Shown here: positions 1 through 9,661 of the stretch, one piece after another
Layout of the letters: each line of letters begins with the position of its first letter
Position numbering within the stretch: the first letter of the stretch is position 1
NCBI RefSeq assembly: GCF_000194135.1
Contig: NC_015318.1
Coordinates: forward strand, 324,501 to 388,500
DNA from: Hippea maritima DSM 10411
Lineage (GTDB): Bacteria > Campylobacterota_A > Desulfurellia > Desulfurellales > Hippeaceae
Length of the DNA: 64,000 nucleotides
Direction: 5' to 3'
Translations under genes and position numbers: made by a program
The notes under the pieces: generated by a model
What the model was told of the DNA's origin: nothing
The model's database searches: none
The model's input: the letters and a program-made list of their open reading frames with translations, nothing else

Positions 1-630
1 TTTATAAAAACAAAAGTTTGGACTATACTCCAGAGGGAGGGCTTATCCAAAAAAGAAACGTTGCTTGGAGATTTCCTATTAGTTAACGATGTTGTTAGAG
101 CTAAGAACGCAGCAAAAATAAAACAGATTTGCTCTTCTTCTCAATCCAAATTTCTATGGAAGGGTAGGTTTGAGCAGCTTAAAGATTCGAAGGTCACTGC
201 TACATTTAACGATAAAAGGCTCTATTATTACAATGGTAAACTTGTAGATGTTAAATATCATAAAGGATACGATTTAGCAAGCATAAGGAATGCAAGGGTT
301 AACGCAGCCAATTCCGGCAGGGTTGTGTTTGAAGGGTATTTAGGTGTCTATGGTAACGCCATGCTTATAGATCACGGTTTTGGTGTATTTAGCCTATATG
401 GGCATTTGCAAACATTCCTTGTTAAAGAGGGTTCTTATGTGAGGAAAGGGCAATATGTGGCTATTACAGATACTACTGGTTTGGCGGGTGGAGATCATCT
501 TCATTTTGATATAGTTGTAGATGGCTACTACGTTAATCCTATTGAGTGGTGGGATAGGAATTGGATAAAAACCCACATTTATAAAGTTATAGATGAATCC
601 AGAACACGCCTGTCTTTAATAAATCAATAG
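1..630 (+). CDS. M23 family metallopeptidase, 5'-truncated by window edge
   Basis: The frame is open from base 1, so the gene begins upstream of the window; 209 residues are visible. The C-terminal part is a LytM/M23 zinc endopeptidase domain that cleaves cross-linking peptides in peptidoglycan. The zinc ligands are seen as HKGYDLA and the HLHF (HxH) motif, with the usual glycine-rich YGNAMLIDHG and GHL segments between them. The domain appears catalytically intact. The stop lies 7 bases before the MATE gene, so the two are probably co-transcribed. Any signal peptide or membrane anchor would be outside the window. The family call is firm; whether the enzyme acts in division, cell shape or elsewhere cannot be told. 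Confidence 0.88.
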   Translation, partial: FIKTKVWTILQREGLSKKETLLGDFLLVNDVVRAKNAAKIKQICSSSQSKFLWKGRFEQLKDSKVTATFNDKRLYYYNGKLVDVKYHKGYDLASIRNARVNAANSGRVVFEGYLGVYGNAMLIDHGFGVFSLYGHLQTFLVKEGSYVRKGQYVAITDTTGLAGGDHLHFDIVVDGYYVNPIEWWDRNWIKTHIYKVIDESRTRLSLINQ

Positions 631-637
631 TAACGAC

Positions 638-1966
638 GTGTTCAAGAGGGTAGATCCTACCAAAGAACCGCTTCTTAGAAGTATAGTTTTTCTATCTATA
701 CCTATGATGTTGGAGATGGCGGCTCAGAATCTCTTCAATCTTGTAGATACTTATTTTGTTTCAAGGATTTCATATTTGGCTATAGGAGCCTTGGTTAGCT
801 CAAGTATAATTATGATGGTTTTATATTCAATTTCTATAGGTATATCTACAGCTTGCGGCATATTTGTGTCCTATTTTTGGGGGGCGAAAAAATTTAGTAG
901 GGCTTATTTTTTTTATTCTAACACATTTAGTTTTATTGTTGCTCTGTCTATTATTTTGATAGCTATTTTTTATGCTTTTTTAAGTAGGATTATTTCTTTG
1001 GTTGGGCTTGAAGGCATGGTATATTCTTATGCCTATCAATATTTGTCCATAGCTGTTCTGGGTCTTGGGTTTAATTTTTTGTTTAGTTTGAATAACTCTT
1101 CATTGCGCTCTATTTCTATGCCCTCTTTGGCTTTAACAGTAATGGTTCTGGCTAATAGTTTGAATGCTGCTTTGGATCCGCTTTTTATTTTTTATCTCAA
1201 AATGGGTATAAAGGGTGCCGCTCTTTCTACTGTTGTTTCAATTTTTATTGGGTTAATTTTTCAATATTATCTACTTTTTTCTAAAGGGTTTTATATAGCG
1301 TTTAGAATTAGATTAAGGGTTATAAAAAAAATTATAAAAAAAGGTGTTTATGCTAGTTTGCATCTATTTTTCAGAATAATAAGCATGCTTGTCTTGATAA
1401 AAATAATAGGCTCAATATCCCAGATTGCAATATCCGGTTATTCTGTTGTTATAAGGGTTTATCAGGTTTTACTATTTCTGGTTTTTGGGTTAGCAAATGC
1501 ATCCTTTGTGGTTGTTGGACAGAATTTTGGCGCAAAAAATATAGAAAGAATCAAAAAGGCTCCTTGGTATGCAATAACATTTGCCCTTGTGTTTGTAGGG
1601 ATTTTAAACGTTGTTCTTTATTTGAATGGGGATTTTTTGCTGTCTTTGTTTGTTAAAGATTCAACGGTTTTTGCCATTTGTAAAGATGTTTTGTTTTTTT
1701 ATTTTATAAGTTATCCGTTTGTTATAGCTTCAACTATAGCATCTCGTTCTTCCATGGCATTGCACGATACAAAAAGGCCGAGTATGGTAAATTTATTCAA
1801 TTTATGGTTTTTCCTTATTCCGCTTGCTTATGTTTTGTCTAGATTTTATTCTGTACATGGGATATGGATGGCTATTGCTATATCAAATTTCACAGCTTTT
1901 GTTGCAAATACAATTTTGCTAAAGTTAAATATAAAAAGGGCAATCTATGAGATTTCTAAGAGCTAA
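638..1966 (+). CDS. MATE family efflux transporter
   Basis: This is a 442-residue, very hydrophobic protein with about 12 membrane segments in two halves. The N-terminus (DPTKEPLLRSIVFLSIP, then NLFNLVDTYFV) is the typical MATE opening. The family exports cationic drugs or metabolites in exchange for Na+ or H+; the substrate here is unknown. The GTG start was chosen because the conserved N-terminal motif follows at once. It has no good ribosome site, so translation may be coupled to the peptidase stop 7 bases upstream. The 3' end overlaps the next gene by 20 bases. Confidence 0.88.
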   Translation: MFKRVDPTKEPLLRSIVFLSIPMMLEMAAQNLFNLVDTYFVSRISYLAIGALVSSSIIMMVLYSISIGISTACGIFVSYFWGAKKFSRAYFFYSNTFSFIVALSIILIAIFYAFLSRIISLVGLEGMVYSYAYQYLSIAVLGLGFNFLFSLNNSSLRSISMPSLALTVMVLANSLNAALDPLFIFYLKMGIKGAALSTVVSIFIGLIFQYYLLFSKGFYIAFRIRLRVIKKIIKKGVYASLHLFFRIISMLVLIKIIGSISQIAISGYSVVIRVYQVLLFLVFGLANASFVVVGQNFGAKNIERIKKAPWYAITFALVFVGILNVVLYLNGDFLLSLFVKDSTVFAICKDVLFFYFISYPFVIASTIASRSSMALHDTKRPSMVNLFNLWFFLIPLAYVLSRFYSVHGIWMAIAISNFTAFVANTILLKLNIKRAIYEISKS

Positions 1967-3107
1967 ATATTTATTTGACGGGCTTAACCTTAAAGAAAAT
2001 TTTGCAGTTGTTGTGAATGGTAGTAGTGTGGTGGATGTGGGTGCATATGATGAACTTAGAAAGTCTTACATTGAGCTTGAGGTTAATGACTTAGGTGAGG
2101 GTGTTTTGTTTTGCGGATTTGTTAATGCCCATACCCATCTTGAACTTTCTTACCTAAAAGGCAAAACAGAAGCTTTTGGCGGTTTTGTTAAATGGCTTGC
2201 TTCTGTGATGTCGAATAAATCCAGATATGAAGAGTATGTAGTTTTAGAAAATATGGATAAATCGATTGATGAACTAATAGAAAATGGTGTAGCCATTGTG
2301 GGGGATATATCGAATACTCTTATTAGCATTGATAGACTTAGCAAAAAGCTGCCACTCTCTGTTGTGTTTTACGAGAACTATTCATTGAATTTAGAAAGAG
2401 CCTTTTCTGCAATAGATAAATTAGAAAAAGAAGGCGAGATGCTTAGCAGAATGCCTATAAGAATTCAACTAACACCCCATGCTGTCTATTCATCTCATCC
2501 CATTTTAATGAGATATCTTTGTTCCAAAACCGATTTTATGAGTTTGCATTTTTTAGAGAGCAAATATGAAAAGGAGTTTATTTCAGGCAAAGGTGAATTG
2601 TATATATTTCTCAAAGAGTTGGGCCTTTTAGATTACAGTTTTGAATATAAAAACATTTGGGATTATCTTAAAAAGCTTGGGTGTTTGAAACCTAAAGGCT
2701 TGTTTGTTCATTGCACAGAGGCAGAATATGAAGACTTGGAGATGATAAGAAGCATAGATGGTAGTGTTGTTCTATGTCCAAGGAGCAACTGGTATATTTC
2801 AAGAAAACTACCTGATGTATATAAAATAGAAAAAAGCGGACTAAATATAGCTATAGGCACCGATAGTTTGGCAAGTAATTGGGATTTAAATATTTTAAAC
2901 GAGATGGCTTTTTTGAAAGATCATTTTCCCGATATAAAAAGTGAAAGCATATTTAGATGGGCTACAAGCGGTGGTGCTAAAGCTTTAAGGGTTAAATTAG
3001 GTTTTTTTAAAGGGTTTTATGCTAAACCTTATTTTATTGCTGCCAACTCATCCAATCCTCTTGATGAGATATTGCAAAAGAGGGGCTATTTGCCCCTTCC
3101 TTATTAA
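1947..3107 (+). CDS. Amidohydrolase, probable aminodeoxyfutalosine deaminase-like
   Basis: This 386-residue protein belongs to the metal-dependent amidohydrolase (TRZ/ATZ, chlorohydrolase) family. Visible metal and catalytic motifs are NAHTHLE near residues 61-66, a TPHAVYSSH segment, HCTEAE, and GTDSLASN with the conserved Asp. Size and motifs resemble the epsilonproteobacterial deaminase of the futalosine menaquinone pathway (the HP0267 type), which deaminates aminodeoxyfutalosine. That function would suit an organism that also carries a menaquinone methyltransferase gene at 15.8 kb. The ATG lies inside the end of the MATE gene (20-base overlap), indicating translational coupling. Substrate assignment is inference; the family is certain. 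Other mqn genes are not in the window. Confidence 0.7.
   Translation: MRFLRAKYLFDGLNLKENFAVVVNGSSVVDVGAYDELRKSYIELEVNDLGEGVLFCGFVNAHTHLELSYLKGKTEAFGGFVKWLASVMSNKSRYEEYVVLENMDKSIDELIENGVAIVGDISNTLISIDRLSKKLPLSVVFYENYSLNLERAFSAIDKLEKEGEMLSRMPIRIQLTPHAVYSSHPILMRYLCSKTDFMSLHFLESKYEKEFISGKGELYIFLKELGLLDYSFEYKNIWDYLKKLGCLKPKGLFVHCTEAEYEDLEMIRSIDGSVVLCPRSNWYISRKLPDVYKIEKSGLNIAIGTDSLASNWDLNILNEMAFLKDHFPDIKSESIFRWATSGGAKALRVKLGFFKGFYAKPYFIAANSSNPLDEILQKRGYLPLPY
3081..3097. terminator. Hairpin between convergent genes, possible bidirectional terminator
   Basis: AGGGGC and GCCCCT form a perfect 6-bp stem around a TATTT loop. It sits inside the last codons of the amidohydrolase gene and just beyond the end of the convergent flgE. 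T-rich bases follow on the plus strand (TTCCTTATT) and CTCTTTT follows on the minus strand, so it could act both ways. Confidence 0.5.
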
Positions 3108-5263
3108 CGTTTGAGATTGAGTAATTCCTGTATCATTTGATCTGATGTTGTAATGCTACGTGAATTAGCCTGAAATGCCCTTTCGTAGATTATCATGTTG
3201 GTAAACTCCTCGGCCAAATCAACATTGCTCATCTCTAAGTGACTTGGTGCGAATGTTCCCCTACCGCCCGTACCTGCTGTTCCGATTAATGGAGCGCCAG
3301 AGTTTGCCGTCTCTGAATACATGGAGCCCCCTTCTTTCATAAGTCCTTCATTGTTTGCGAATTTTGCCATGGCTATTTGTGCAAGTGGATAGCTTTTGCC
3401 GTTTGAAAATATACCCACTACCACGCCGTCTTGGTTTATCATTATTCTTTGTAAACTACCGCCGGGATAACCATCCTGTGTTTGTGCTGTTGTTTGACTT
3501 GGTAGAGAGAATTGGGTTAAACCATCAAATGAATCTATATCCCCGAAATCTAAGTTTATAACCTGAGATGCCGTTCCGTTTCTCCAATCCACAGTTATGG
3601 CCAACGGGCTTGATAGATATACGAGCTTACCTGTTTGGTCGAATTGTATCTCTCCGTTATCATTTGACACCTCACCTGGCTCGGGAACTGAGGCTTGCCA
3701 TGACCATGTTGTGTAATTTGTTATAGGATCGAATGACTTTTTCCTGAATGTAAATGTAACCGTATGCTTGTTTCCCAATGAATCGTATACATCTATGGAT
3801 GTTACATGAACTGCAGCCTCAAATGGCTGTGATGTAACCTCAGAGCCATTTCCAACCAACCCAGACAAAGTTCCCATTATTGTAGCAAATTTTAGATTAT
3901 TTGAGTAAACGGCTCCGATTACATGGTCATCTGTACTGTTATTTTTTATGACTATCTCTCCCGATGTTGGATCTATAGTAACCCAATCGCTGGAGGTAGA
4001 TGAAGTTGCCCAGGCCTCACCGTTTCCTCCATTAACAATATCGTTGTTTATTTCTGCCCTTAGATCTTCTATAGTATGAAAATCATTGTTTGCAGTTCCT
4101 GTATCGGATTGAACATATCGATATGCATCATAATTTGCACCACCATCAAAGCTCATTGCAAGAACATCCCCTTTTGCTGAGAGAAAAGGCAGTGTTGTTC
4201 GTGTTTTTCCAGCCTCTATTGTGGCGCTTCTGCCCTCGCCACCCTCTAAATTTATAAGCCCATGCTTTAGATAGCTATTTAGGTCGTTTGTTGTGGCAAT
4301 ATTTGCAACGGTTATATCAGATGATGCTAAGTTTTTCATTTGAATTTCACCATCTGGGGTTATTGTAAAACTTGCTACCCTTGTTCCAATTGCTGCACTT
4401 ACAGCATTACCCAAAGCCGAAGCAAGACTTCCCAAGGTATTGAAGTCCGATGGATAGCTAACAGTGGCAGTTGCTGTTGTGCCTCCATATGTTATATCTA
4501 AAGATATTGTTGCACCACTTGATAGCTGAATTTGATTGCCATTAATGTCATATAAACTACTAAAGGAGGTGCTGTTGTTTGCAAATGTTGCTATTGTTTT
4601 TCCAAGATTTATAGCCTCACCATTTACATCGAAGAGAACGGACATATCGTCTGGTTCAACAGTATTGTTATTTTCATCAACGGTTCCATGTGCTGGTGCC
4701 ATTTCCTCTATTGTATCACCTCCATTTAGATTAGCTTTTATGGAGATATTTTTCGTTATTCCAGCAGGAACGGTTTTATCTTGGGGCACCACTATATTTT
4801 CTATGCTTGCAGCTGTGTTTATTTTGTGGGTTTCTTCGTTTGCAAGCCATCCCTGCACTATAAAGCCTTCGGGGTTGACTAAGTTTCCATCGGCATCAAA
4901 TGAAAAATCGCCGGCTCTTGTATACCTATAGGTTTTTCCTCCATCATCGCTTACAACGAAGAATCCATCTCCCTGTATTGCAAGATCTGTAATTTTACTT
5001 GTAGCCTGAAGGCTTCCCTGGGAGAATATATTATCCACAACAGCCACAGTAGTGCCCAGACCTATCTGCGCTGCATTCTTTCCTCCTATGTTGCCTTCAG
5101 GTCCCGTTGCTGCACTCATAGTCTGGCTTAATACATCTACAAAATTTATTCTTCCTTTTTTAAAGCCTATTGTGTTAACATTTGCAACGTTGTTTCCTAC
5201 AACGTCCATTCCTTGCTGTTCTGATTTTAATCCAGAAACGCCACTCCATAGCGATCTTAACAT
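3104..5263 (-). CDS. flgE: Flagellar hook protein FlgE (719 aa)
   Basis: This is the structural subunit of the flagellar hook, exported by the flagellar type III system. The N-terminal rod/hook helix is clear (MLRSLWSGVSGLKSEQQG, then NNVANVNTIGFKK), as is DLAIQGDGFFVV. The C-terminal signature is SNVDLAEEFTNMIIYERAFQANSR. The central region, about residues 200-560, is the variable, surface-exposed D2/D3 part. At 719 residues it matches the long hook proteins of Helicobacter/Campylobacter. It is last in the operon fliK-flgD-flgE-flgE, 16 bases after a shorter paralogue. A ribosome site (GGAGG) precedes the ATG. Its stop codon overlaps the convergent amidohydrolase by 4 bases. Confidence 0.93.
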   Translation of the reverse strand: MLRSLWSGVSGLKSEQQGMDVVGNNVANVNTIGFKKGRINFVDVLSQTMSAATGPEGNIGGKNAAQIGLGTTVAVVDNIFSQGSLQATSKITDLAIQGDGFFVVSDDGGKTYRYTRAGDFSFDADGNLVNPEGFIVQGWLANEETHKINTAASIENIVVPQDKTVPAGITKNISIKANLNGGDTIEEMAPAHGTVDENNNTVEPDDMSVLFDVNGEAINLGKTIATFANNSTSFSSLYDINGNQIQLSSGATISLDITYGGTTATATVSYPSDFNTLGSLASALGNAVSAAIGTRVASFTITPDGEIQMKNLASSDITVANIATTNDLNSYLKHGLINLEGGEGRSATIEAGKTRTTLPFLSAKGDVLAMSFDGGANYDAYRYVQSDTGTANNDFHTIEDLRAEINNDIVNGGNGEAWATSSTSSDWVTIDPTSGEIVIKNNSTDDHVIGAVYSNNLKFATIMGTLSGLVGNGSEVTSQPFEAAVHVTSIDVYDSLGNKHTVTFTFRKKSFDPITNYTTWSWQASVPEPGEVSNDNGEIQFDQTGKLVYLSSPLAITVDWRNGTASQVINLDFGDIDSFDGLTQFSLPSQTTAQTQDGYPGGSLQRIMINQDGVVVGIFSNGKSYPLAQIAMAKFANNEGLMKEGGSMYSETANSGAPLIGTAGTGGRGTFAPSHLEMSNVDLAEEFTNMIIYERAFQANSRSITTSDQMIQELLNLKR

Positions 5264-5279
5264 GGTTTTTTACCTCCTA

Positions 5280-7049
5280 TTATCTTTTTAGTTGAATAGC
5301 AGTTTGAAGCAATTGATCGGCTGTTGTTACCCCTTTTGAGTTGGCTTCAAATCCCCTTTGATACTCTATTAGATTTACAAAAGCCTCTCCTAAATCTACA
5401 TTGCTTGCCTCTAAATGATTGGAGAGTATCATACCTCTACCTCCCTCGTTTGCCACACCTATGAAGCCATATGAGGATAAAACATCCTCAGAATCTGCAT
5501 TTGGTGTAGTTTTGAACATTGTTTTTCCTTCTCTCTTTAAACCTTGAGGGTTCATAAACTTAGATATTGCCAACTTGGCTATTGAGTATGAGTTTCCATT
5601 TGAATATGTTCCCATTATGTTTCCATCTCTATCTACAAAAACCTTTTGTAGGATTCCGGAATGTGAGCCATCCTGATCCTGAAAACTTGTATCTGAGTCC
5701 ATGGCAAACTGTGTTAAACCTGTAAATTGATTGCCTTCATAGCCCCCACTGTCTGTATTCCAGAGGTTTATAAGCAGTTGTGTGGGTGGAGCACCGCTAT
5801 TTAATGTTACATTTACGGTTGGTGATTGTGTGTTTACATCAAGCCCTCCATTTTTGTCGAAACTTACAACTCCTGTGTTATTGGCCACAGTGCCGTCGTT
5901 GTTGGGTAGACTAACTTCATATGCCCATTGATTTTGATTTATTCTGTAGAAGGTTACATCTATTTTGTGTTTGTCTCCTGTTGAATCGTAAAAGAATGAG
6001 TGGACGATGTGGGTGGCGGTTTCCATATTTTGGCTTGATATGGTTTCTCCTGGCTCTACTACTTGATTTAAATTTTCGAATACTGTGGTTAATTTCTGAT
6101 TTTCTTGGGGTGTAGGGAACGTTGGGTCTTCAGTTGTTGGCCTTACTCTTATGCTTATATCATTGTTCCCTGTATTTTTTATTTTTACCTGTCCATCCTC
6201 AAAACTAACTTCTGCTGTTATACCGTCTGCCACTACATCAGATTGCATATTGCTCAAAAGGTCATCTATGGTTGTGAATCCCTCAGCTCCAGCACTTACA
6301 TTTCCATCGTTGTCGTATTCATATGTATGCCATGTAGTTCCGCCGTCATAGCTTATTTGAAAATTATCCCCATCCTGTGCATTTAGTAGTTCGCCGTTGC
6401 TATTGAAAACCGAGTTAAAATTAACCCTTAAAGTTGGGTCGTTTGAAGTTTTTAGAGGTGAGTATTCGTCTACTTTGCTTGATGAATTTAAATTTGCCTT
6501 GAATCGAATGTAAGTTGAAGCAACGGCTGGAACATCTTCATAGCTTGATATATTTATAGGTTGAATAGTCCCCGTGGGTAGGCCTGTTGTGGGGTCTTCT
6601 GGAATATAATAGCCGGTGCCTTGCTGAGATTGTTCTGCTAACCATCCAACAACCATATATCCATTAGGGTTAACCAAATTTCCATCAGCGTCGAATGAAA
6701 AATCACCAGCACGTGTAAATAAATAAGAAGCGCTATCTTTACTTGATGGGTCAAGAAGAGTAAAGAAACCTTTTCCTTCTATGGCTAAATCTGTATCTTT
6801 GTTTCCTGTTATTAATGTGCCTTCGCTCATTATGGTGTCTGTTGATTGGAGTTTTACACCCAATCCTATTTGCATTGGATTTTCGCCCGGCATGCCTAAT
6901 TTTTGTGTTTGGTATAGCAGTGAAGCAAATGTTGGCCTTGTTTTCTTATAACCTATTGTGTTTACGTTTGCTATATTGTTCGTTATGCTATCCACACCCA
7001 ATTGTTGCTCAAACAAACCATTGCTTGATGTATAGAGTGCTCTTATCAT
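5280..7049 (-). CDS. flgE: Second flagellar hook protein, FlgE paralogue (589 aa)
   Basis: This is a hook/basal-body protein of the FlgE/FlgF/FlgG family. The N-terminus reads MIRALYTSSNGLFEQQLG and then NNIANVNTIGYKK; DLAIEGKGFFTL follows. The C-terminus carries EASNVDLGEAFVNLIEYQRGFEANSKG. It lies directly between flgD and the 719-residue FlgE, and overlaps the flgD stop by 4 bases (ATGA). The two paralogues align at both ends and share segments such as YTRAGDFSFDADGNLVNP (FTRAG in this copy), but differ in the central domain. It may form a distinct part of the hook or a hook-rod adaptor; its exact place is not evident from sequence. Confidence 0.88.
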   Translation of the reverse strand: MIRALYTSSNGLFEQQLGVDSITNNIANVNTIGYKKTRPTFASLLYQTQKLGMPGENPMQIGLGVKLQSTDTIMSEGTLITGNKDTDLAIEGKGFFTLLDPSSKDSASYLFTRAGDFSFDADGNLVNPNGYMVVGWLAEQSQQGTGYYIPEDPTTGLPTGTIQPINISSYEDVPAVASTYIRFKANLNSSSKVDEYSPLKTSNDPTLRVNFNSVFNSNGELLNAQDGDNFQISYDGGTTWHTYEYDNDGNVSAGAEGFTTIDDLLSNMQSDVVADGITAEVSFEDGQVKIKNTGNNDISIRVRPTTEDPTFPTPQENQKLTTVFENLNQVVEPGETISSQNMETATHIVHSFFYDSTGDKHKIDVTFYRINQNQWAYEVSLPNNDGTVANNTGVVSFDKNGGLDVNTQSPTVNVTLNSGAPPTQLLINLWNTDSGGYEGNQFTGLTQFAMDSDTSFQDQDGSHSGILQKVFVDRDGNIMGTYSNGNSYSIAKLAISKFMNPQGLKREGKTMFKTTPNADSEDVLSSYGFIGVANEGGRGMILSNHLEASNVDLGEAFVNLIEYQRGFEANSKGVTTADQLLQTAIQLKR

Positions 7050-7726
7050 CGGCTACCTCCCTCTGATATACTTTGAACCTCAGAGAGTGGGATGATTTTC
7101 CCTGTATCTGTTATGAGTATTGTTTTATCTGCATCGAATTTTACAGATACCACTTTTCCCACGCTTCTATCCAATGGCACAGGTACACCATCCCCGTAAT
7201 CTGCATCTATCCTTACGCTGTATACGCCGTTTGCTACGCTGTTGCCTTTGTTGTCTTTTCCATTCCATGTGTATGAATGAGCCCCCGCTTTAACCTTTCC
7301 TAAATCTATATCTGCTATATCCTCACCCTTGCTGTTTGATATATGTATGGTTACCTTAGCATCTTTGCTTAAGGTAAAATTCACTCTATCTATATAATTT
7401 GAACTTACATTTATTTTATTTTCTCCTGTTGAGATGTATTTGCCTAGATAGCTTGCTGCATACTCTTTTGGATTACCCTTTAAATCTCCCATGAATTTAT
7501 TCATCGACTTAGACATATTCATCAGCTGTTCAAGTTGGGAAAACATTGTATTTTCCTGAATGAATTGGTCATTATTCATAGGGTTTAGTGGGTCTTGATA
7601 ACGTAGTTGCGCAACAAGTAATTTTAAAAAACCTTCTTTATCAATTGTTGCCTTAGGGTTTGCAACCTTATCCGAATTCATGCTTTCTGCAATATTAGCT
7701 TGATTTGCTATGCTTGCTATATCCAT
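7046..7726 (-). CDS. flgD: Flagellar hook assembly scaffold protein FlgD
   Basis: FlgD forms the temporary cap at the growing hook tip and helps insert FlgE subunits. The 226-residue protein has the conserved N-terminal motif FLKLLVAQLRYQDPLNPMNN, followed by FIQENTMFSQLEQL. A C-terminal FlgD Ig-like region has a recognisable YTWNGKDNKGNSVANGVY segment. It begins 9 bases after fliK and ends in an ATGA overlap with the shorter flgE, so it is part of the same transcript and translationally coupled downstream. Confidence 0.93.
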   Translation of the reverse strand: MDIASIANQANIAESMNSDKVANPKATIDKEGFLKLLVAQLRYQDPLNPMNNDQFIQENTMFSQLEQLMNMSKSMNKFMGDLKGNPKEYAASYLGKYISTGENKINVSSNYIDRVNFTLSKDAKVTIHISNSKGEDIADIDLGKVKAGAHSYTWNGKDNKGNSVANGVYSVRIDADYGDGVPVPLDRSVGKVVSVKFDADKTILITDTGKIIPLSEVQSISEGGSR

Positions 7727-7735
7727 ATCTTCACC

Positions 7736-9628
7736 TCATACACTTATATCTAAGCCTTTTTTTTGAACACCTATATTTATATTCCTTGCAAAATTTGGAT
7801 CCTCTTGTTGAGTTTCAAATGGATAGTATTGAGAGAAACTAAATTCCTGTTGAGCATTGTGTTGGTTTTGCTGTCCAAATCCTCCAGAGCTATTTGAGAA
7901 TTGATTGTTTAAGTTTTCATTAAATGAGTTGTGGACATCTATGTTGTTTATTTTTAATCCCTGTGATGTTAAATATTCCTTTAGATTGTCTATGTGCGTG
8001 GTTATTGTTTTGTATATATCTTTATTGTGAACGCTTATTGTAGCCGTTATGGATTTTGCCTTATCTAAAGCCACTTTTAATTCTATTTTTCCTAATTGAG
8101 GTGGATTTAGTGTTATGCTTAAACTCCTTGTAAATGGTGGTTTCATTTTTATTAGTTTATCTATGTGCTCTATAACTTTATCCATTGGATAAATTGTTTT
8201 TTGAGTTTGAAAATCCTGCAATTGCTGACTTTGGTGCTGTATATTAATGGTTGAAATTGTTGTATCATTTGTGGTTTTTTCCACTCTTGTTGGTTGCTCT
8301 ATTTTTACATCTTTATACACATAAACTTTTTGGCTTTGTTTATTTTCTAATTCTGTTGTATTCGAGAACCCTTTTTTGATTTGATTAAATTGGCTTTTTT
8401 GTTGGATATCATTCCGGGCTTCTGTTAAGTTCTGTTTCTCTTTAATTTCTGTTTTCGGCAATTTTTTCTTAATCTCTTTTTCTGTTTTATCTTTTGTGCT
8501 TAATTTATCTGGTATCTGTTTTTGTTGCTTTATCTGGTCTATATTTTCTGTATCAAGCTGGATGTTTTTTGCCTTTGGCTGTGTCTGTTTTTGATTGATT
8601 ACTGTCTGAGGTTGTTCTGTTTCATGTTGCAGTATACCTTTTACGCCTTTTGGTTTGTTTTCTGTTTTAATTTCTTGTTGAGTTTTGTTTAAAACCTCTT
8701 CTTTCTGGGCTGTAGGTGTTTTTATTTTTTCTTTTTGTGATACTTTTGTTAATTTTTCTGTTTTATCTGTTTTAATAGCCGTTTTTTTATACTCTTTGGT
8801 GGCTATCTTTGGACTTTTCTTGGTTTTACTTTCTTTTTGTGTTTTTTCTTCTACTTGGATGTTTTTTTGCATTTTGCCTTCTTTATGTATATGGGTTGCT
8901 GTTTTTGGATTGTTGAATGTTGCTGTTTGTTCTTTTTTATTGGAATGGGTTACTATTTTGGGTGTATTTTCCCTCATTATTTGGTTTTTTTGTCCATCTT
9001 TTTGTTTTATTTGCTTTTTGGCGGTTTCTTCTTTGACATTAGCAACTTTGGTTTTTTGATACTTTTCTTTGGATAGTTGTTGCTTTTTCTGGACTTTATT
9101 TTTCAAAACTATCTTGCCTTTTGAGTTTTCTTTGACTTTGTTGGTTTCCGTTGTTGCTTTTTCTTCAATGTGTTGGTTTTTTGCTTGCTGATTTATAGCT
9201 TCTTTAAAATTGTTTTGGATTTTTTGCTTATCTCCTATATGTTTAGGCTTTATTGAGGTTTTTGTCTTTGCTTGAGTATTTATATGCTTTCTATTTTGGT
9301 GTTCTACTCCAAGAAGCTTTGGCATTGTATTATGTGGTTTATTTATTTTTTCTTTTGCTATTTTATTTCTCTGATTGGCAGTTTTTTCTAAAGTTGCAGT
9401 CAAAACTGATAGGTTTTTCTCTTGGTTTTTTTCTGTTTCTTTTTTATCTTTTTTGTCCGATTTTTTTTCTTTAGGTGTTGTTTTTTCTAATATCTTTCCC
9501 TCTTTCTTTGTCTGGGTTTTTAGGGTTTTTTCTAATGTTTCTTTAAAATTGCTCGATGGTTTTTCTTCTTTTTGTCTTGATGTTGTCTGTTTTGATGTTA
9601 TACTTTCAATTAAAGCTACCTTTAGCAT
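7736..9628 (-). CDS. fliK: Flagellar hook-length control protein FliK-like
   Basis: This 630-residue protein has two parts. Residues 1 to about 460 are a low-complexity region made almost wholly of Lys, Gln, Glu, Thr and Asn, without predicted domains. The C-terminal ~150 residues hold the Flg_hook domain, with LSITLNPPQLGKIELKV and a following helix-strand pattern. FliK measures hook length with its extended N-terminal part and switches export specificity with its C-terminal part. It is first in the hook operon behind a sigma-54 promoter, with a GAGGTG ribosome site just before ATG. The T-rich plus-strand complement creates several long open frames that are not genes. Confidence 0.85.
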   Translation of the reverse strand: MLKVALIESITSKQTTSRQKEEKPSSNFKETLEKTLKTQTKKEGKILEKTTPKEKKSDKKDKKETEKNQEKNLSVLTATLEKTANQRNKIAKEKINKPHNTMPKLLGVEHQNRKHINTQAKTKTSIKPKHIGDKQKIQNNFKEAINQQAKNQHIEEKATTETNKVKENSKGKIVLKNKVQKKQQLSKEKYQKTKVANVKEETAKKQIKQKDGQKNQIMRENTPKIVTHSNKKEQTATFNNPKTATHIHKEGKMQKNIQVEEKTQKESKTKKSPKIATKEYKKTAIKTDKTEKLTKVSQKEKIKTPTAQKEEVLNKTQQEIKTENKPKGVKGILQHETEQPQTVINQKQTQPKAKNIQLDTENIDQIKQQKQIPDKLSTKDKTEKEIKKKLPKTEIKEKQNLTEARNDIQQKSQFNQIKKGFSNTTELENKQSQKVYVYKDVKIEQPTRVEKTTNDTTISTINIQHQSQQLQDFQTQKTIYPMDKVIEHIDKLIKMKPPFTRSLSITLNPPQLGKIELKVALDKAKSITATISVHNKDIYKTITTHIDNLKEYLTSQGLKINNIDVHNSFNENLNNQFSNSSGGFGQQNQHNAQQEFSFSQYYPFETQQEDPNFARNINIGVQKKGLDISV

Positions 9629-9638
9629 TTTTCACCTC

Positions 9639-9650
9639 GCACTTTTGTGC
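9639..9650 (-). other. Small stem-loop at the predicted 5' end of the hook-operon mRNA
   Basis: GCAC and GTGC pair around a 4-base A loop on the minus strand. A start site 12 bases beyond the sigma-54 -12 element falls at about 9652, so this hairpin would cap the 5' end of the mRNA just ahead of the fliK ribosome site. It could stabilise the message; this is inference. Confidence 0.35.
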
Positions 9651-9661
9651 TGATGGTTAAT

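Noticed and set aside
8685-9653. Several long plus-strand open frames opposite fliK
   Set aside because: They are T-rich translations (runs of Phe, Leu, Val) that arise because the Lys/Gln-rich fliK coding strand gives few stops on its complement; no ribosome sites or family motifs.
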